From Nioella ostreopsis (GTDB lineage Bacteria > Pseudomonadota > Alphaproteobacteria > Rhodobacterales > Rhodobacteraceae): a stretch of DNA of 64,000 nucleotides. A model generated the notes under the pieces. That model did no database searches. It worked only from the letters and a program-made list of their open reading frames with translations, and was not told the origin of the DNA. Position numbers and translations under genes: made by a program. The stretch is taken from positions 372,001 through 436,000 of the forward strand of contig NZ_RCIQ01000001.1 in the NCBI RefSeq assembly GCF_004000255.1. The letters run 5' to 3'. This document shows positions 45,927 to 54,635 of the stretch, one piece after another (within the stretch, counting starts at the first letter, position 1; each line of letters opens with the position of its first letter).

Positions 45927-46430
45927 ATGTCGCTATCCGAGCAGTATATCGAGGTCGACGACCTCCATCCCATCGACATCGTGGAAACGCTGGCGACGCA
46001 TCACGAATGGGATTTCGACCGCGTCGCAGATGACCAGATCGCCATGGCGATCGAAGGGCAATGGCGGACCTATTCCGTCACCCTGGCCTGGTCGGCCTAT
46101 GACGAAACCCTGCGGATGATCTGCACCTTCGACATGGAGCCGCCAGAGGCGTCGATGCCGGCGCTTTACGAGGTGCTGAACCTCGCCAATGACAAATGCT
46201 GGGCGGGGGCCTTCAGCTATTGGCGCGAGCAGCGGCTGATGGTCTATCGCTACGGGCTGGTGCTGGCGGGCGAGCAGATGGCCAGCCCAGATCAGATCGC
46301 CTGCATGGTGGAAACCGCCGTTCTGGCCGCCGAGCGGTTCTATCCGGCCTTCCAGCTGGCCTGCTGGACCGACAAGACGCCCGAGCAGGCGATGCAGGTC
46401 GCCATTGCAGAGAGCTACGGGCGCGCCTAA
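45927..46430 (+). CDS. YbjN domain protein
   Basis: The 167-residue protein starts at the ATG at 45927 with AGAGGCC upstream. It has the YbjN pattern: IEVDDLHPIDIVETLATHHEWDFDRVADDQIAMAIEG, a central beta sheet YSVTLAWSAYDETLRMICTFDME, ALYEVLNLANDKCWAGAFSYW and a helical end AAERFYPAFQLACW. YbjN proteins resemble type III secretion chaperones in fold and are linked to stress and motility in enterobacteria. The proC gene follows after 69 bases and may share the transcript. Confidence 0.88.
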   Translation: MSLSEQYIEVDDLHPIDIVETLATHHEWDFDRVADDQIAMAIEGQWRTYSVTLAWSAYDETLRMICTFDMEPPEASMPALYEVLNLANDKCWAGAFSYWREQRLMVYRYGLVLAGEQMASPDQIACMVETAVLAAERFYPAFQLACWTDKTPEQAMQVAIAESYGRA

Positions 46431-46499
46431 CCTGACCGGCGATTGAAGCGGGCGCTTTTCGGCCTTCGGGCCGGGGGTGCCGCAACGCCGGGAGAGCAC

Positions 46500-47309
46500 A
46501 TGAATTTCGACGAGATCGCGCGCCGCGGGCTGGTGATGCTGGGCTGTGGCAAGATGGGGCAGGCGATGCTGGAGGGCTGGCTGGCGGGCGGGCTGCCGCC
46601 CGGGGCTGTCTGGGTGCTGGACCCGCATCCCTCGGACTGGGTGCGCGCGCAGGGTCTGCAGGTGAACGCGGGTCTGCCGGAGAATCCCGCCGTCGCCATC
46701 GTTGCCGTGAAGCCGCAGTTCATGGCCGAGGCGCTGCCGCAATTGCAGCCGCTTGGCGGGGGGGCGACGCTGATCATTTCGGTCGCGGCGGGCACGCCGA
46801 TTGCCTATTTCGAGACCGTTCTGGGGGCGGATACGCGGGTCATTCGCGCGATGCCGAACACGCCCGCCGCCGTGGGCAAGGGGATCACGGCGATCATCGG
46901 CAATGAGGCGTCCGGCCCGGCGGATGCGGATATGGCCGAGGCGCTTCTGTCCGCCGTGGGGCAGGTGGTGCGGCTCTCGGACGAGGACCAGATCGACGCG
47001 GTCACCGGCGTGTCGGGCTCCGGTCCCGCCTATGTCTTCTACATGATCGATGCATTGGCCGCCGCCGCGCGGGCCGAGGGGTTGCCTGAGGATATGGCGA
47101 TGCAGCTGGCGAAAGCAACCGTCGCGGGTGCGGGGGCGCTGGCGGAGGCTGCCTCTGAAAGCCCGGAGCAGTTACGGATCAACGTGACCTCACCCAATGG
47201 CACCACGCAGGCGGGGTTGGAGGTGCTGATGGCCGAGGATGGGCTGATGCCGCTGATGCGTGCCACTGTGGGCGCGGCGGCGGGCCGGTCGCGGGAGCTA
47301 AAGGGATGA
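46500..47309 (+). CDS. proC: Pyrroline-5-carboxylate reductase
   Basis: The 269-residue enzyme makes proline from pyrroline-5-carboxylate with NADPH. It has the nucleotide loop LVMLGCGKMGQAMLEGWLAGG, the AMPNTPAAVGKGI block and the family signature SGSGPAYVFYMIDALAAAARAEGLPEDMAMQLA, ending with SPNGTTQAGLEVL. The ATG at 46500 has GGGAG upstream. Its stop overlaps the csaA start (ATGA). Confidence 0.96.
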   Translation: MNFDEIARRGLVMLGCGKMGQAMLEGWLAGGLPPGAVWVLDPHPSDWVRAQGLQVNAGLPENPAVAIVAVKPQFMAEALPQLQPLGGGATLIISVAAGTPIAYFETVLGADTRVIRAMPNTPAAVGKGITAIIGNEASGPADADMAEALLSAVGQVVRLSDEDQIDAVTGVSGSGPAYVFYMIDALAAAARAEGLPEDMAMQLAKATVAGAGALAEAASESPEQLRINVTSPNGTTQAGLEVLMAEDGLMPLMRATVGAAAGRSRELKG

Positions 47310-47647
47310 GCGGCGAGATTTCCTTCGACGACTTCCTCAAGGTCGATATCCGCGTGGGTGAGGTCGTGCGGGCCGAACCCTTCCCTGAGGCCCGCAAGCC
47401 CGCGATCAAGCTCTGGGTGGATTTCGGGGGCGATCTGGGGGTGAAGAAAAGTTCCGCCCAGATCACGGCCCATTACGACCCGGAAAGCCTGATCGGCAAG
47501 CAGGTGATGGCGGTGGTGAACTTCCCTCCCAGACAGATCGGGCCGGTGATGTCGGAAATCCTGGTGCTCGGCCTGCCCGACGAGAGCGGAGAGATCGTAC
47601 TGATCGGACCCGACCAGAGTGTGCCCAAGGGGGGGCGGATGCATTGA
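47306..47647 (+). CDS. csaA: CsaA-like tRNA-binding domain protein
   Basis: The 113-residue protein is a single OB-fold tRNA-binding domain with the CsaA pattern: ISFDDFLKVDIRVGEVVRAEPFPEARKPAIKLWVDFGGDLGVKKSSAQI, then GKQVMAVVNFPPRQIGPVMSEILVLGLPD. CsaA of Bacillus has chaperone activity in secretion, but in bacteria of this order the role is not known. It overlaps proC by 4 bases and the dehydrogenase by 4 bases. Confidence 0.92.
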   Translation: MSGEISFDDFLKVDIRVGEVVRAEPFPEARKPAIKLWVDFGGDLGVKKSSAQITAHYDPESLIGKQVMAVVNFPPRQIGPVMSEILVLGLPDESGEIVLIGPDQSVPKGGRMH

Positions 47648-48591
47648 AGCTGCTGATTTCGAGACGCCTGCCCGAAAGCGTCATGGAGGCCGCCGAGGCA
47701 CGCTTCGACGTGACCTGCCGGGCGACGACACAACCGATGACTCATGAGGACTGCGTGGCCGCGCTGTCCGACTATGACGCGGTGCTGCCGACGCTTGGCG
47801 ACGCCTTTCGGGCCGAGGCCTTTGCCGCCGTGCCCGAACCGCGCTGCGGGCTGCTGGCCAATTTCGGGGCCGGGTTCAACCATATCGACGTGGCAGCGGC
47901 GCGGGCCTCTGGCATCGCGGTGACCAACACGCCCGGCGCGGTCACGGATTCCACCGCCGATATCGCCCTGACGCTCATTCTGATGACCGCGCGGCGGGCT
48001 GGCGAGGGTGAGCGGCTGGTGCGCGCGGGCGGCTGGACCGGCTGGCATCCGACGCAATTGCTGGGGCTGCATGTCAGCGGCAAGACGGTCTGCATCATCG
48101 GCATGGGCCGCATCGGGCAGGCCATCGCGCGGCGCTGCCATTTCGGCTTCGGCTGTCGGGTGGTCTACGTGAACCGATCGGTCAAAGCGGTGGATTTCCC
48201 CGCCGAGCAGATGCAGATGGCGGATGCGCTGGCCGTGGCCGATATCGTCGTTGTGGCGACGCCGGGCGGGGCCGAGACGCATCACCTTGTGGGCGCCGAG
48301 GTCTTCGCCGCAATGCAGCCCCATGCGATTTTCGTCAATATCGCGCGCGGGGATATCGTCGATGAGGCGGCGCTGATCGCGGCGTTGCAGGCGGGCCGGA
48401 TCGCGGGGGCGGGGCTCGATGTCTATGAGTTCGAACCGGAGGTGCCCGAAGCGCTGCGGGTCATGGAGAACGTGACGCTGCTGCCGCATCTGGGCACCTC
48501 GGCGCTGGGGCCGCGCGAGGATATGGGGCGCATGGCGCTCGACAATATCATCGCCTTCGCCGAGGGGCGCGCCCTGCCCAACCCGGTATGA
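47644..48591 (+). CDS. D-2-hydroxyacid dehydrogenase (glyoxylate/hydroxypyruvate type)
   Basis: The 315-residue NAD(P) enzyme starts with TTG at 47644, overlapping the csaA stop (TTGA). It has the Rossmann loop VCIIGMGRIGQAIARRCHFGFG, the catalytic Arg in FVNIARGDIVDEAALIAAL, the Glu in DVYEFEPEVPEAL and the catalytic His in LLPHLGTSALGPREDMG. It reduces glyoxylate or hydroxypyruvate, or works in reverse. It ends overlapping the next gene by 4 bases. Confidence 0.94.
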   Translation: MKLLISRRLPESVMEAAEARFDVTCRATTQPMTHEDCVAALSDYDAVLPTLGDAFRAEAFAAVPEPRCGLLANFGAGFNHIDVAAARASGIAVTNTPGAVTDSTADIALTLILMTARRAGEGERLVRAGGWTGWHPTQLLGLHVSGKTVCIIGMGRIGQAIARRCHFGFGCRVVYVNRSVKAVDFPAEQMQMADALAVADIVVVATPGGAETHHLVGAEVFAAMQPHAIFVNIARGDIVDEAALIAALQAGRIAGAGLDVYEFEPEVPEALRVMENVTLLPHLGTSALGPREDMGRMALDNIIAFAEGRALPNPV

Positions 48592-49049
48592 GATGGGCGG
48601 TGGCGCTGCTGGCGTTGGCGGCCCCGGCACTGGCGGAAAACTCCGTGGCGCTGGAGGGGTATCAGTTTCGCCTGCTCTGGCCTGCGACCGGCGCGTTTTC
48701 ACCTGACCTGATTGCCGAACAGGCCGGGCAGGACATGCCCTACGTGTTCTGTGGTGAGGCGGCGTTTTCCAATGGCGAAAGCTGGGAAGATCTGGGGGCG
48801 CCGTTTCGCGGCCTGCTGATGGTCGGGGTGCGCGGCGTGGGGGATCAACCGAACCGCACGGGGGTGGCGCTGTTCACACTTGTCGAGGGTGACACGGTGA
48901 CGGAGCTTTCCGTCCATGCCCATCCCGGAGAGCTGGTCTGGTATCCGGTCGGGTTCTTTCCGGTTGAGGTGAACCTGAATCGGATGCTGGGCGGGCTGGA
49001 TGAGGATCTGCAGCCGCTGCCCCGGATCTTCAGCAGTTGCAACGAATAG
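48588..49049 (+). CDS. Exported protein of unknown function
   Basis: The 153-residue product has a short signal peptide (WAVALLALAAPALAENS) and a beta-rich mature part (VALEGYQFRLLWPATGAFSPDLIAEQAGQDMPYVFCGEAAFSNGESWEDLGAPF, later VHAHPGELVWYPVGFFPVEVNLNRML) with Cys in FCGE and the final SSCNE. I do not recognise it. It is the last gene of the proC-csaA-dehydrogenase operon, coupled by an ATGA overlap. Confidence 0.65.
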   Translation: MRWAVALLALAAPALAENSVALEGYQFRLLWPATGAFSPDLIAEQAGQDMPYVFCGEAAFSNGESWEDLGAPFRGLLMVGVRGVGDQPNRTGVALFTLVEGDTVTELSVHAHPGELVWYPVGFFPVEVNLNRMLGGLDEDLQPLPRIFSSCNE

Positions 49050-49331
49050 GGACTGCCAAATGCTCGATCGGGGCGGGTCCCGGTCGAGTGTGCAAATGTC
49101 TTTGGCTGGAAAGCCCCGGAGTGTCGGGGCGGAGCGATCGGATGGGCGGCGCCGCCCGTTGGGGCGTGCGCAGCAGGATGGTCTGGCGAAGCTTCTGTCG
49201 CGTCTCGTCCCCTGCACCCTTGTCGGGGTGGTCTGGGGGTCGGATCGGCGGACCGGGCCACGCTTTGGGAATCGGTTAACCGGCGATCAGCGTGACAGAT
49301 TGGGGTTAAGATCGGGTGAAGGCGGGGGGCG
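49050..49331. other. Intergenic stretch without recognisable gene
   Basis: About 280 bases. I see open frames in several phases but none with a ribosome site and family similarity, and no tRNA-like fold. The end of this stretch leads into the TTCGAA palindromes. Confidence 0.4.
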
Positions 49332-49461
49332 ACGCGGTTTCGAAACCGCGTTTTGGCGTGTCAAAAGACGCGCCGGACCCGGGCTTTGATGATGCGCACA
49401 GGTCTCTTGGTTGGCGAAAAAGGGCCTTCGAAGGCCCTTGCACGCGGTTTCGAAACCGCGT
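49332..49461. repeat. Three 20-base TTCGAA palindromes downstream of tdk
   Basis: ACGCGGTTTCGAAACCGCGT occurs twice (49332-49351 and 49442-49461) and AAGGGCCTTCGAAGGCCCTT once (49420-49439). All are perfect 20-base palindromes. The last begins 2 bases after the tdk stop on the minus strand; the middle one is followed by TTTTT on the minus strand and should act as a terminator for tdk. Confidence 0.9.
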
Positions 49462-49463
49462 CC

Positions 49464-50045
49464 CTACCGATCCCCGACCGCCTCGCGCCAGTGGGCACGG
49501 CACAGCGACACATAACGGTCATTGCCGCCCACCTCGATCTGTGCCCCTTCGCGCAGCGCCCTGCCGTCTTCGCCCACGCGGATCACCATCGTGGCCTTCT
49601 TGCCGCAATGGCAGATGGTGCGCACCTCGCGCATCTCATCTGCCAGCGCCAGCAGCGCCGCGGACCCCGGAAACAGCTCGCCCCGGAAATCCACCCGAAG
49701 CCCGTAGCACATGACCGGAACCCGCAGGTCATCCACCGCGCGGGCCAGCTGCCAGACCTGGTCTCGCGTCATCCATTGCGCCTCATCCACCAGCACACAG
49801 GCGCAGGGGCCTTTCGCAAGGCGGGCTTCGATCTTGGCGTACAGGTCATCGGACTGCGAATAGACATCCGCTTCAGCCCCGATGCCAATGCGGCTGGCGA
49901 TCTGGGCGGTGCCACCCCGGTCATCGAAATCGGCGGTCAGCAGATAGGTCTGCATGCCCCGTTCAATGTAGTTGTAGGAGGCTTGCAGAAGCAGGGTCGA
50001 TTTCCCCGCATTCATGGTGGAGTAGTTGAAATAGAGCTTGGCCAT
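49464..50045 (-). CDS. tdk: Thymidine kinase (type II, zinc)
   Basis: The 193-residue enzyme phosphorylates thymidine for dTTP salvage. It has the P-loop LYFNYSTMNAGKSTLLLQASYNY, the base VLVDEAQWMTRDQVWQLAR, YGLRVDFRGELFPGS and the zinc ribbon residues CHCGKKATMVIR and LCRAHW. The ATG at 50045 gives the correct N-terminus (AKLYFNYSTMNAGKS). It is followed by TTCGAA palindromes and is divergent from the P450 gene. Confidence 0.95.
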   Translation of the reverse strand: MAKLYFNYSTMNAGKSTLLLQASYNYIERGMQTYLLTADFDDRGGTAQIASRIGIGAEADVYSQSDDLYAKIEARLAKGPCACVLVDEAQWMTRDQVWQLARAVDDLRVPVMCYGLRVDFRGELFPGSAALLALADEMREVRTICHCGKKATMVIRVGEDGRALREGAQIEVGGNDRYVSLCRAHWREAVGDR

Positions 50046-50106
50046 GGGGAAGGATTTGCCCCAAGCCGGGGAAGGGTGCAAGACTGTCCGTGAAGGAGGT
50101 CACCCC

Positions 50107-51282
50107 ATGTCTGACGCCCCCATATACGAGATCGACCCCAAAGCTTTCTGGGCCGATCCCTACCCGGACCTCAAGCGCATGCGGGCCGCGGCGCCGATTG
50201 CCTATGTGCCGCAGCTTAATGCCACGCTGATCACCCGGCGAGATGACATCTTTGCTCAGGAAAAGCGGGTGGAGGTGTTTTCCTCGGACCAGCCCGAGGG
50301 GCTGATGACCGTGCTGATGGGCCAGAACATGATGCGCAAGGACGGGGCGGATCACGCGGCGGAGCGCAAGGCGGTGTTTCCCACGGTCTCGCCCAAGACG
50401 GTGCGCGATGTCTGGACGGCGCAGTTCCGGGCACGGACGGCGGAGGTGCTGGACCGGATCGCGCCCATGGGCGCCTGCGATCTGGTGAAGGACTTCGCGC
50501 TGCCGGTCTCGGGCGAGGCGCTGAAGGCGATCACGGGGCTCACCAACATGAGCTACGCGGAAATGGACCGCGTCAGCCAGGGCATGATCGACGGCTGCGC
50601 GAATTACGCGGGCGACCCGGAGGTCGAGGCGCGGTGCCATGACTGTACGGCGTCGATTGACCGGCACATTGACGACCGGATGCCGGAGTTGCGCGCTGCG
50701 CCTGACCACTCGCTTTTGTCGGTGCAGATGCAGGCGGGGCTGTCCGACGCGCAGATCCGGGCCAATGTGAAGCTGGCCATTTCCGGTGGCCAGAACGAAC
50801 CGCGCGATGCCATCGCGGGCACGGCATGGGCTCTGCTGACCCATCCCGATCAACTGGCGATGGTGCAGACCGGGCAGGCCACATGGATGCAGGCCTTCGA
50901 GGAATATGCCCGCTGGATCAGCCCCATCGGCATGTCACCGCGCCGGGTGGCCAAGCGCGACACGGTGAACGGCGTGACGTTCGAGCCCGAGGACCGGGTG
51001 TTTCTGATGTTCGGATCGGGCAACCGGGACGAGGCGGTGTTCGCCCGGCCCGATCTCTACGACCTGACTCAGGATTGCAGCGCCTCCATCGCCTTCGGCG
51101 CGGGGCCGCATTTCTGCGCCGGGGCCTGGGCGTCGAAAGCGCTGATCGGCGATGTCGCCCTTCCTACGCTGTTCGACCGCCTGCGAGGCCTGCGCCTTGA
51201 CCCGCCGGAGGCGAGCCGATTCGGGGGATGGGCGTTCAGAGGGCCTCTGTCGATGCCGGTGGCCTGGGACGCGGCGGGCTGA
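50107..51282 (+). CDS. Cytochrome P450
   Basis: The 391-residue bacterial P450 has the K-helix EYAR (in FEEYARWISPIGMSPRR) and the heme loop FGAGPHFCAGAW with the Cys ligand. The I-helix reads ISGGQNEPRDAIAG, so the usual acid-Thr pair is replaced by Asn-Glu-Pro. Substrate is unknown. AAGGAGG lies 8 bases before the ATG. No ferredoxin or reductase gene is next to it. Confidence 0.93.
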   Translation: MSDAPIYEIDPKAFWADPYPDLKRMRAAAPIAYVPQLNATLITRRDDIFAQEKRVEVFSSDQPEGLMTVLMGQNMMRKDGADHAAERKAVFPTVSPKTVRDVWTAQFRARTAEVLDRIAPMGACDLVKDFALPVSGEALKAITGLTNMSYAEMDRVSQGMIDGCANYAGDPEVEARCHDCTASIDRHIDDRMPELRAAPDHSLLSVQMQAGLSDAQIRANVKLAISGGQNEPRDAIAGTAWALLTHPDQLAMVQTGQATWMQAFEEYARWISPIGMSPRRVAKRDTVNGVTFEPEDRVFLMFGSGNRDEAVFARPDLYDLTQDCSASIAFGAGPHFCAGAWASKALIGDVALPTLFDRLRGLRLDPPEASRFGGWAFRGPLSMPVAWDAAG

Positions 51283-51414
51283 ATTCGGCGGGAATTGGCC
51301 GAAGATCACTGTTGAACCTGCCGATCACCTTTGCGTGACCATCGGTCCTCTTGCTTGCCTGCCCTGTCCCGTGGTGACCATTCTGCCGGTAAGACTAGTT
51401 GGGTTCAGGATTTT

Positions 51415-51852
51415 ATGACGACACTTACAGGACGATGCCTGTGCGGCCAGGTCACCTGGTCTGCCACAGGGCGAATGAGATGGGCTGCCTATTGTCATTG
51501 CGAGAGTTGCCGCCGGGCGGGATCAACGCCTTTCGTGGCGCTGTTCGGGGTGCCGGATGAGGGGCTGACATGGTCGGGGCCGGTGGCAACATATGCCTCG
51601 TCTGACGATGTGGAGCGTGGCCACTGCGAAACCTGCGGAACGCCCCTGTTCTATCGCAACCATTCCCGCTGGCCGGATGAGACGCATATCCCGGCGGTGA
51701 CGCTGGACGATCCCTCGGCCTACGCCCCAAAGGCGCATATCTACTATAACGAACGGCTACCCTGGATCGAGATGCGGGACGGTCTGCCGAAATATCATGG
51801 CACCGGCGATGATGGCACCCGGCCGCTCGATGATAACGAGGCGCATGGCTGA
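51415..51852 (+). CDS. GFA (glutathione-dependent formaldehyde-activating/CENP-V fold) protein
   Basis: The 145-residue protein has the zinc clusters CLCGQVTW, CHCESCRRAGSTPFVALFGV and CETCGTPLFYRNH. Proteins of this fold bind zinc and sometimes glutathione; function is usually unknown. The ATG at 51415 (MTTLTGRCLCG) matches the family. It ends 2 bases before the convergent LysR gene. Confidence 0.9.
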   Translation: MTTLTGRCLCGQVTWSATGRMRWAAYCHCESCRRAGSTPFVALFGVPDEGLTWSGPVATYASSDDVERGHCETCGTPLFYRNHSRWPDETHIPAVTLDDPSAYAPKAHIYYNERLPWIEMRDGLPKYHGTGDDGTRPLDDNEAHG

Positions 51853-51854
51853 GG

Positions 51855-52727
51855 TCAGGCGCTGAATTCCTGCATCAGCCAGTCGCAAAAGGCGCGGCTT
51901 GGCTTTGTGGCGTCACGCTCTGGCGGGGCGATCAGGAAGTAGGCTTCGATCAACTCGGCCTGATGGTCGAAGGGGCGGATCAGATCGCCATTGGCCAACA
52001 GATCGGCGCAAAGCGTCTCATGCCCCATGGCCAGCCCCGCGCCCGCCCGCGCCGCGGTCAGGGAAAACGTGTAGCTTGAGGAAATCGTTACCTGCTGGCC
52101 GGGCGGCAGGGATTCGCCCTGACTGGCGGCCCAGTGATCCCAGTTCGACATGATCCCGCCGCACTCGAACAGCGGATCGCGCCGCCAGTCCGGTGCACCA
52201 TCGGCATAGCCGGGCGCGCAGACCGGAAACACCCGGTCGCGGGTCATGCGCTGCGCCGTGGCGGGCATGTCGGCGGCGCGGCCGAAGCGGATTTCCACGG
52301 CGGCGGTATGGGCGAATTTCTCCGGGTCCCAGATCGGCGTAACGAGGTTCAGCACCAGCCACGGATGCGCCGCTTTCAGCCGCGCCATGCGGGGCGCCAG
52401 CCAGAAGGTGGAAAACGCCAGATTGCATTGCAGGTTCAGCGTGTTGTGGGGGGCGCTGCCGATGAAGCTGCGGGTGCCGGCGGCGAGGATGTCGAAGGCC
52501 TCTCGCACGATCGGCAGGTAATTCACGCCCGCATTGGTCAGCACCAGCGACCGGGTGCGGCGCACGAACAGCTCCCGTCCCAGAAAGCCCTCCAGATTGC
52601 GGATATGCTGGCTGATCGCGGATTGGGTCAGGTTCAGTTCGACGGCGGCCTGCGTGAAGGACAGATGCCGCGCGGCGGCCTCGAAGGCGCGCAGCCAGCC
52701 AAGCGGCGGCAGGGCAGAGGGTTGCAT
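51855..52727 (-). CDS. LysR family regulator
   Basis: The 290-residue regulator has the N-terminal helix-turn-helix LPPLGWLRAFEAAARHLSFTQAAVELNLTQSAISQHIRNLEGFLGRELFVRR and a periplasmic-binding-like effector domain with LFECGGIMSNWDHWAASQG. It is divergent from the class II aldolase gene across a 111-base gap and probably controls the aldolase-hydroxylase-sulfatase operon. The inducer is unknown. Confidence 0.93.
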   Translation of the reverse strand: MQPSALPPLGWLRAFEAAARHLSFTQAAVELNLTQSAISQHIRNLEGFLGRELFVRRTRSLVLTNAGVNYLPIVREAFDILAAGTRSFIGSAPHNTLNLQCNLAFSTFWLAPRMARLKAAHPWLVLNLVTPIWDPEKFAHTAAVEIRFGRAADMPATAQRMTRDRVFPVCAPGYADGAPDWRRDPLFECGGIMSNWDHWAASQGESLPPGQQVTISSSYTFSLTAARAGAGLAMGHETLCADLLANGDLIRPFDHQAELIEAYFLIAPPERDATKPSRAFCDWLMQEFSA

Positions 52728-52838
52728 GGGCCTCTCCGATCATGGATCAGTTTTTCTAATGGGATAGTTGCGAATTATTCGTTGGTAAAGCCCCGGCGCT
52801 TTGCGGCAGCATTCACAGGAACAGAAGGAGACGCCCAG

Positions 52839-53603
52839 ATGACCCAGACCGCCAGCATCGCCGCCCATCCCAACATGTCCCACTGGCAGGAACGCGTGGA
52901 CCTTGCCGCCGCCTTCCGCTGGACGGAGCGGCTGAATTTCCACGAGGCGGTGGCCAACCATTTCAGCCTTGCGGTGAACGAGGATGGCACGCGGTTTCTG
53001 ATGAATCCCAACCAGATGCATTTCCGGCGCATCAAGGCCTCGGACCTGTTGCTGCTTGATGCCAATGATCCCGACACGCTGGATATGCCCGGCGCGCCCG
53101 ATCCGACGGCCTGGGGGTTGCACGGGTCGATCCACCGCCGCTGCCCGCATCACCGCTGCGCGATGCATGTGCATTCGATCCATGCCACGGTTCTGGCTAG
53201 CCTCGCCGACAGTACCCTGCCGCCGATCGACCAGAACACCGCGACCTTCTTCAACCGCTATGTGGTGGATGAGCATTTCGGCGGGCTGGCTTTCGAGGAT
53301 GAGGGCGAGCGCTGTGCCGCCGCGCTGCAGGACCCGTCGAAGAAGGTCATGATCATGGGCAATCATGGCGTCATGGTTCTGGGTGACAGCGTCGCTGACA
53401 CGTTCAACCGGCTCTATTATTTCGAGCGTGCCGCCGAGACCTATATCCGCGCGCTTCAGACCGGCCGCCCGCTGCGGGTGCTGTCAGATGAAATCGCCGA
53501 GAAGACCGCGACGGAACTGGACGACTACCCCGGTCAGGCCGAGCGTCACATGGCCGAGCTGAAAGCGATTCTCGACGAAGAAGGCTCCAATTACGCGAGC
53601 TGA
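52839..53603 (+). CDS. Class II aldolase/adducin family protein
   Basis: The 254-residue protein has the family core: LNFHEAVANHFSLAVNEDGTRFLMNP, the metal-ligand HVHSIHATVLASL, and IMGNHGVMVLGDSVADTFNRLYYFERAAETYI. Class II aldolases use a zinc ion to cleave sugar phosphates or similar compounds; adducin-like members may lack activity. AAGGAG lies 9 bases before the ATG. It starts an operon with the hydroxylase and sulfatase genes. Confidence 0.92.
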   Translation: MTQTASIAAHPNMSHWQERVDLAAAFRWTERLNFHEAVANHFSLAVNEDGTRFLMNPNQMHFRRIKASDLLLLDANDPDTLDMPGAPDPTAWGLHGSIHRRCPHHRCAMHVHSIHATVLASLADSTLPPIDQNTATFFNRYVVDEHFGGLAFEDEGERCAAALQDPSKKVMIMGNHGVMVLGDSVADTFNRLYYFERAAETYIRALQTGRPLRVLSDEIAEKTATELDDYPGQAERHMAELKAILDEEGSNYAS

Positions 53604-53639
53604 CAGCTGGCATCTGGAAACGGACAGGAGACGACGCCC

Positions 53640-54635
53640 ATGAGCGACACTCGCGACATGGAGGGGATGAGCCGTGAGTGGAACTACCACCCGGAGCTGC
53701 CCTTGAACGATCCCTCGATCTTCCGCTGGCCGCCCGATCCGGGGTTTCTGGCGCGATGGTTCGCGAAGAACTGGCTGACCCTGTCGGAACGGGTGATGAT
53801 GGTCATCGTCTCGGTGGCGCTGTGGTATTGGGCCTATCCGTCGCTCGACCGGGCAGAGGAGTTTGCGTTTGGCTGGATCGCGCAGGTCTGGGCGGTGAAT
53901 TTCGCCCTTATCTTCCTGACGGCGGGCGGGCTGCACTGGTTTTTCTACATGCGCAAGGGGCAGGGCAAGCGGCTGAAATTCGATCACCGCGATCAGGCGA
54001 AGGGCAACGCGCTGTGGACTTTCCGCAACCAGGTGCATGACAATATGTTCTGGTCGCTCGGGTCCGGCGTTTTGCAGCTGACCGGGTTTCAGGTGTTCGT
54101 CATGTGGATGATGGCCAATGGTTATGCGCCGGTGATCTCCTTCGCGGAGCATCCCGTCTGGTTCGTTCTGGCGCTGATCCTGTTGCCGATCTGGTCGGCC
54201 TTCCATTTCTACTGGGTGCACCGTCTGCTGCATGTGCCTGTGCTCTACCGCCACGTGCATTCTCTGCATCACCGCAACGTCAATGTGGGCCCGTGGTCGG
54301 GGTTTTCTATGCATCCGGTGGAGCATTTCCTGTATCTCTCCACGCTGCTCATTCACTGCGTGGTGCCGAGCCATCCGATCCACCTGATCTTCCACGTGGT
54401 CTATCAGGGGCCGGGGGCGGCGATGACGCATACGGGCTATGAGGATCTGCTGATCCGCGACAAGCGGCGGCTGGCGCTTGGCACCTTCTATCACCAGCTG
54501 CACCACCGCTATTACGAGTGCAATTACGGCAACCAGGAAATGCCCTGGGACCGCTGGTTTGGCACCTTCCACGACGGCAGCCCCGAGGCCACCGCCGAGA
54601 CGCGGGCGCGCAAGAAACGGATGTATGCGGGGTGA
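53640..54635 (+). CDS. Fatty acid hydroxylase/sterol desaturase superfamily membrane protein
   Basis: The 331-residue protein has membrane helices at about 60-110 and 140-200 and the superfamily His motifs: HRLLH in FHFYWVHRLLHVPVLYRHVHSLHHRNV with HSLHH, and HQLHHRYYECNYG. These bind a di-iron centre for C-H hydroxylation or desaturation. It lies 36 bases after the aldolase gene and overlaps the sulfatase by 4 bases (GTGA). The lipid or other substrate is unknown. Confidence 0.92.
   Translation: MSDTRDMEGMSREWNYHPELPLNDPSIFRWPPDPGFLARWFAKNWLTLSERVMMVIVSVALWYWAYPSLDRAEEFAFGWIAQVWAVNFALIFLTAGGLHWFFYMRKGQGKRLKFDHRDQAKGNALWTFRNQVHDNMFWSLGSGVLQLTGFQVFVMWMMANGYAPVISFAEHPVWFVLALILLPIWSAFHFYWVHRLLHVPVLYRHVHSLHHRNVNVGPWSGFSMHPVEHFLYLSTLLIHCVVPSHPIHLIFHVVYQGPGAAMTHTGYEDLLIRDKRRLALGTFYHQLHHRYYECNYGNQEMPWDRWFGTFHDGSPEATAETRARKKRMYAG

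Noticed and set aside
49050-49331. Possible small gene or tRNA after the proC operon
   Set aside because: I could not find a cloverleaf or a frame with ribosome site and family pattern.
52134-52838. Upstream extension of the class II aldolase frame by 235 codons
   Set aside because: The extension is antisense to the LysR gene; AAGGAG and the family N-terminus support the ATG at 52839.
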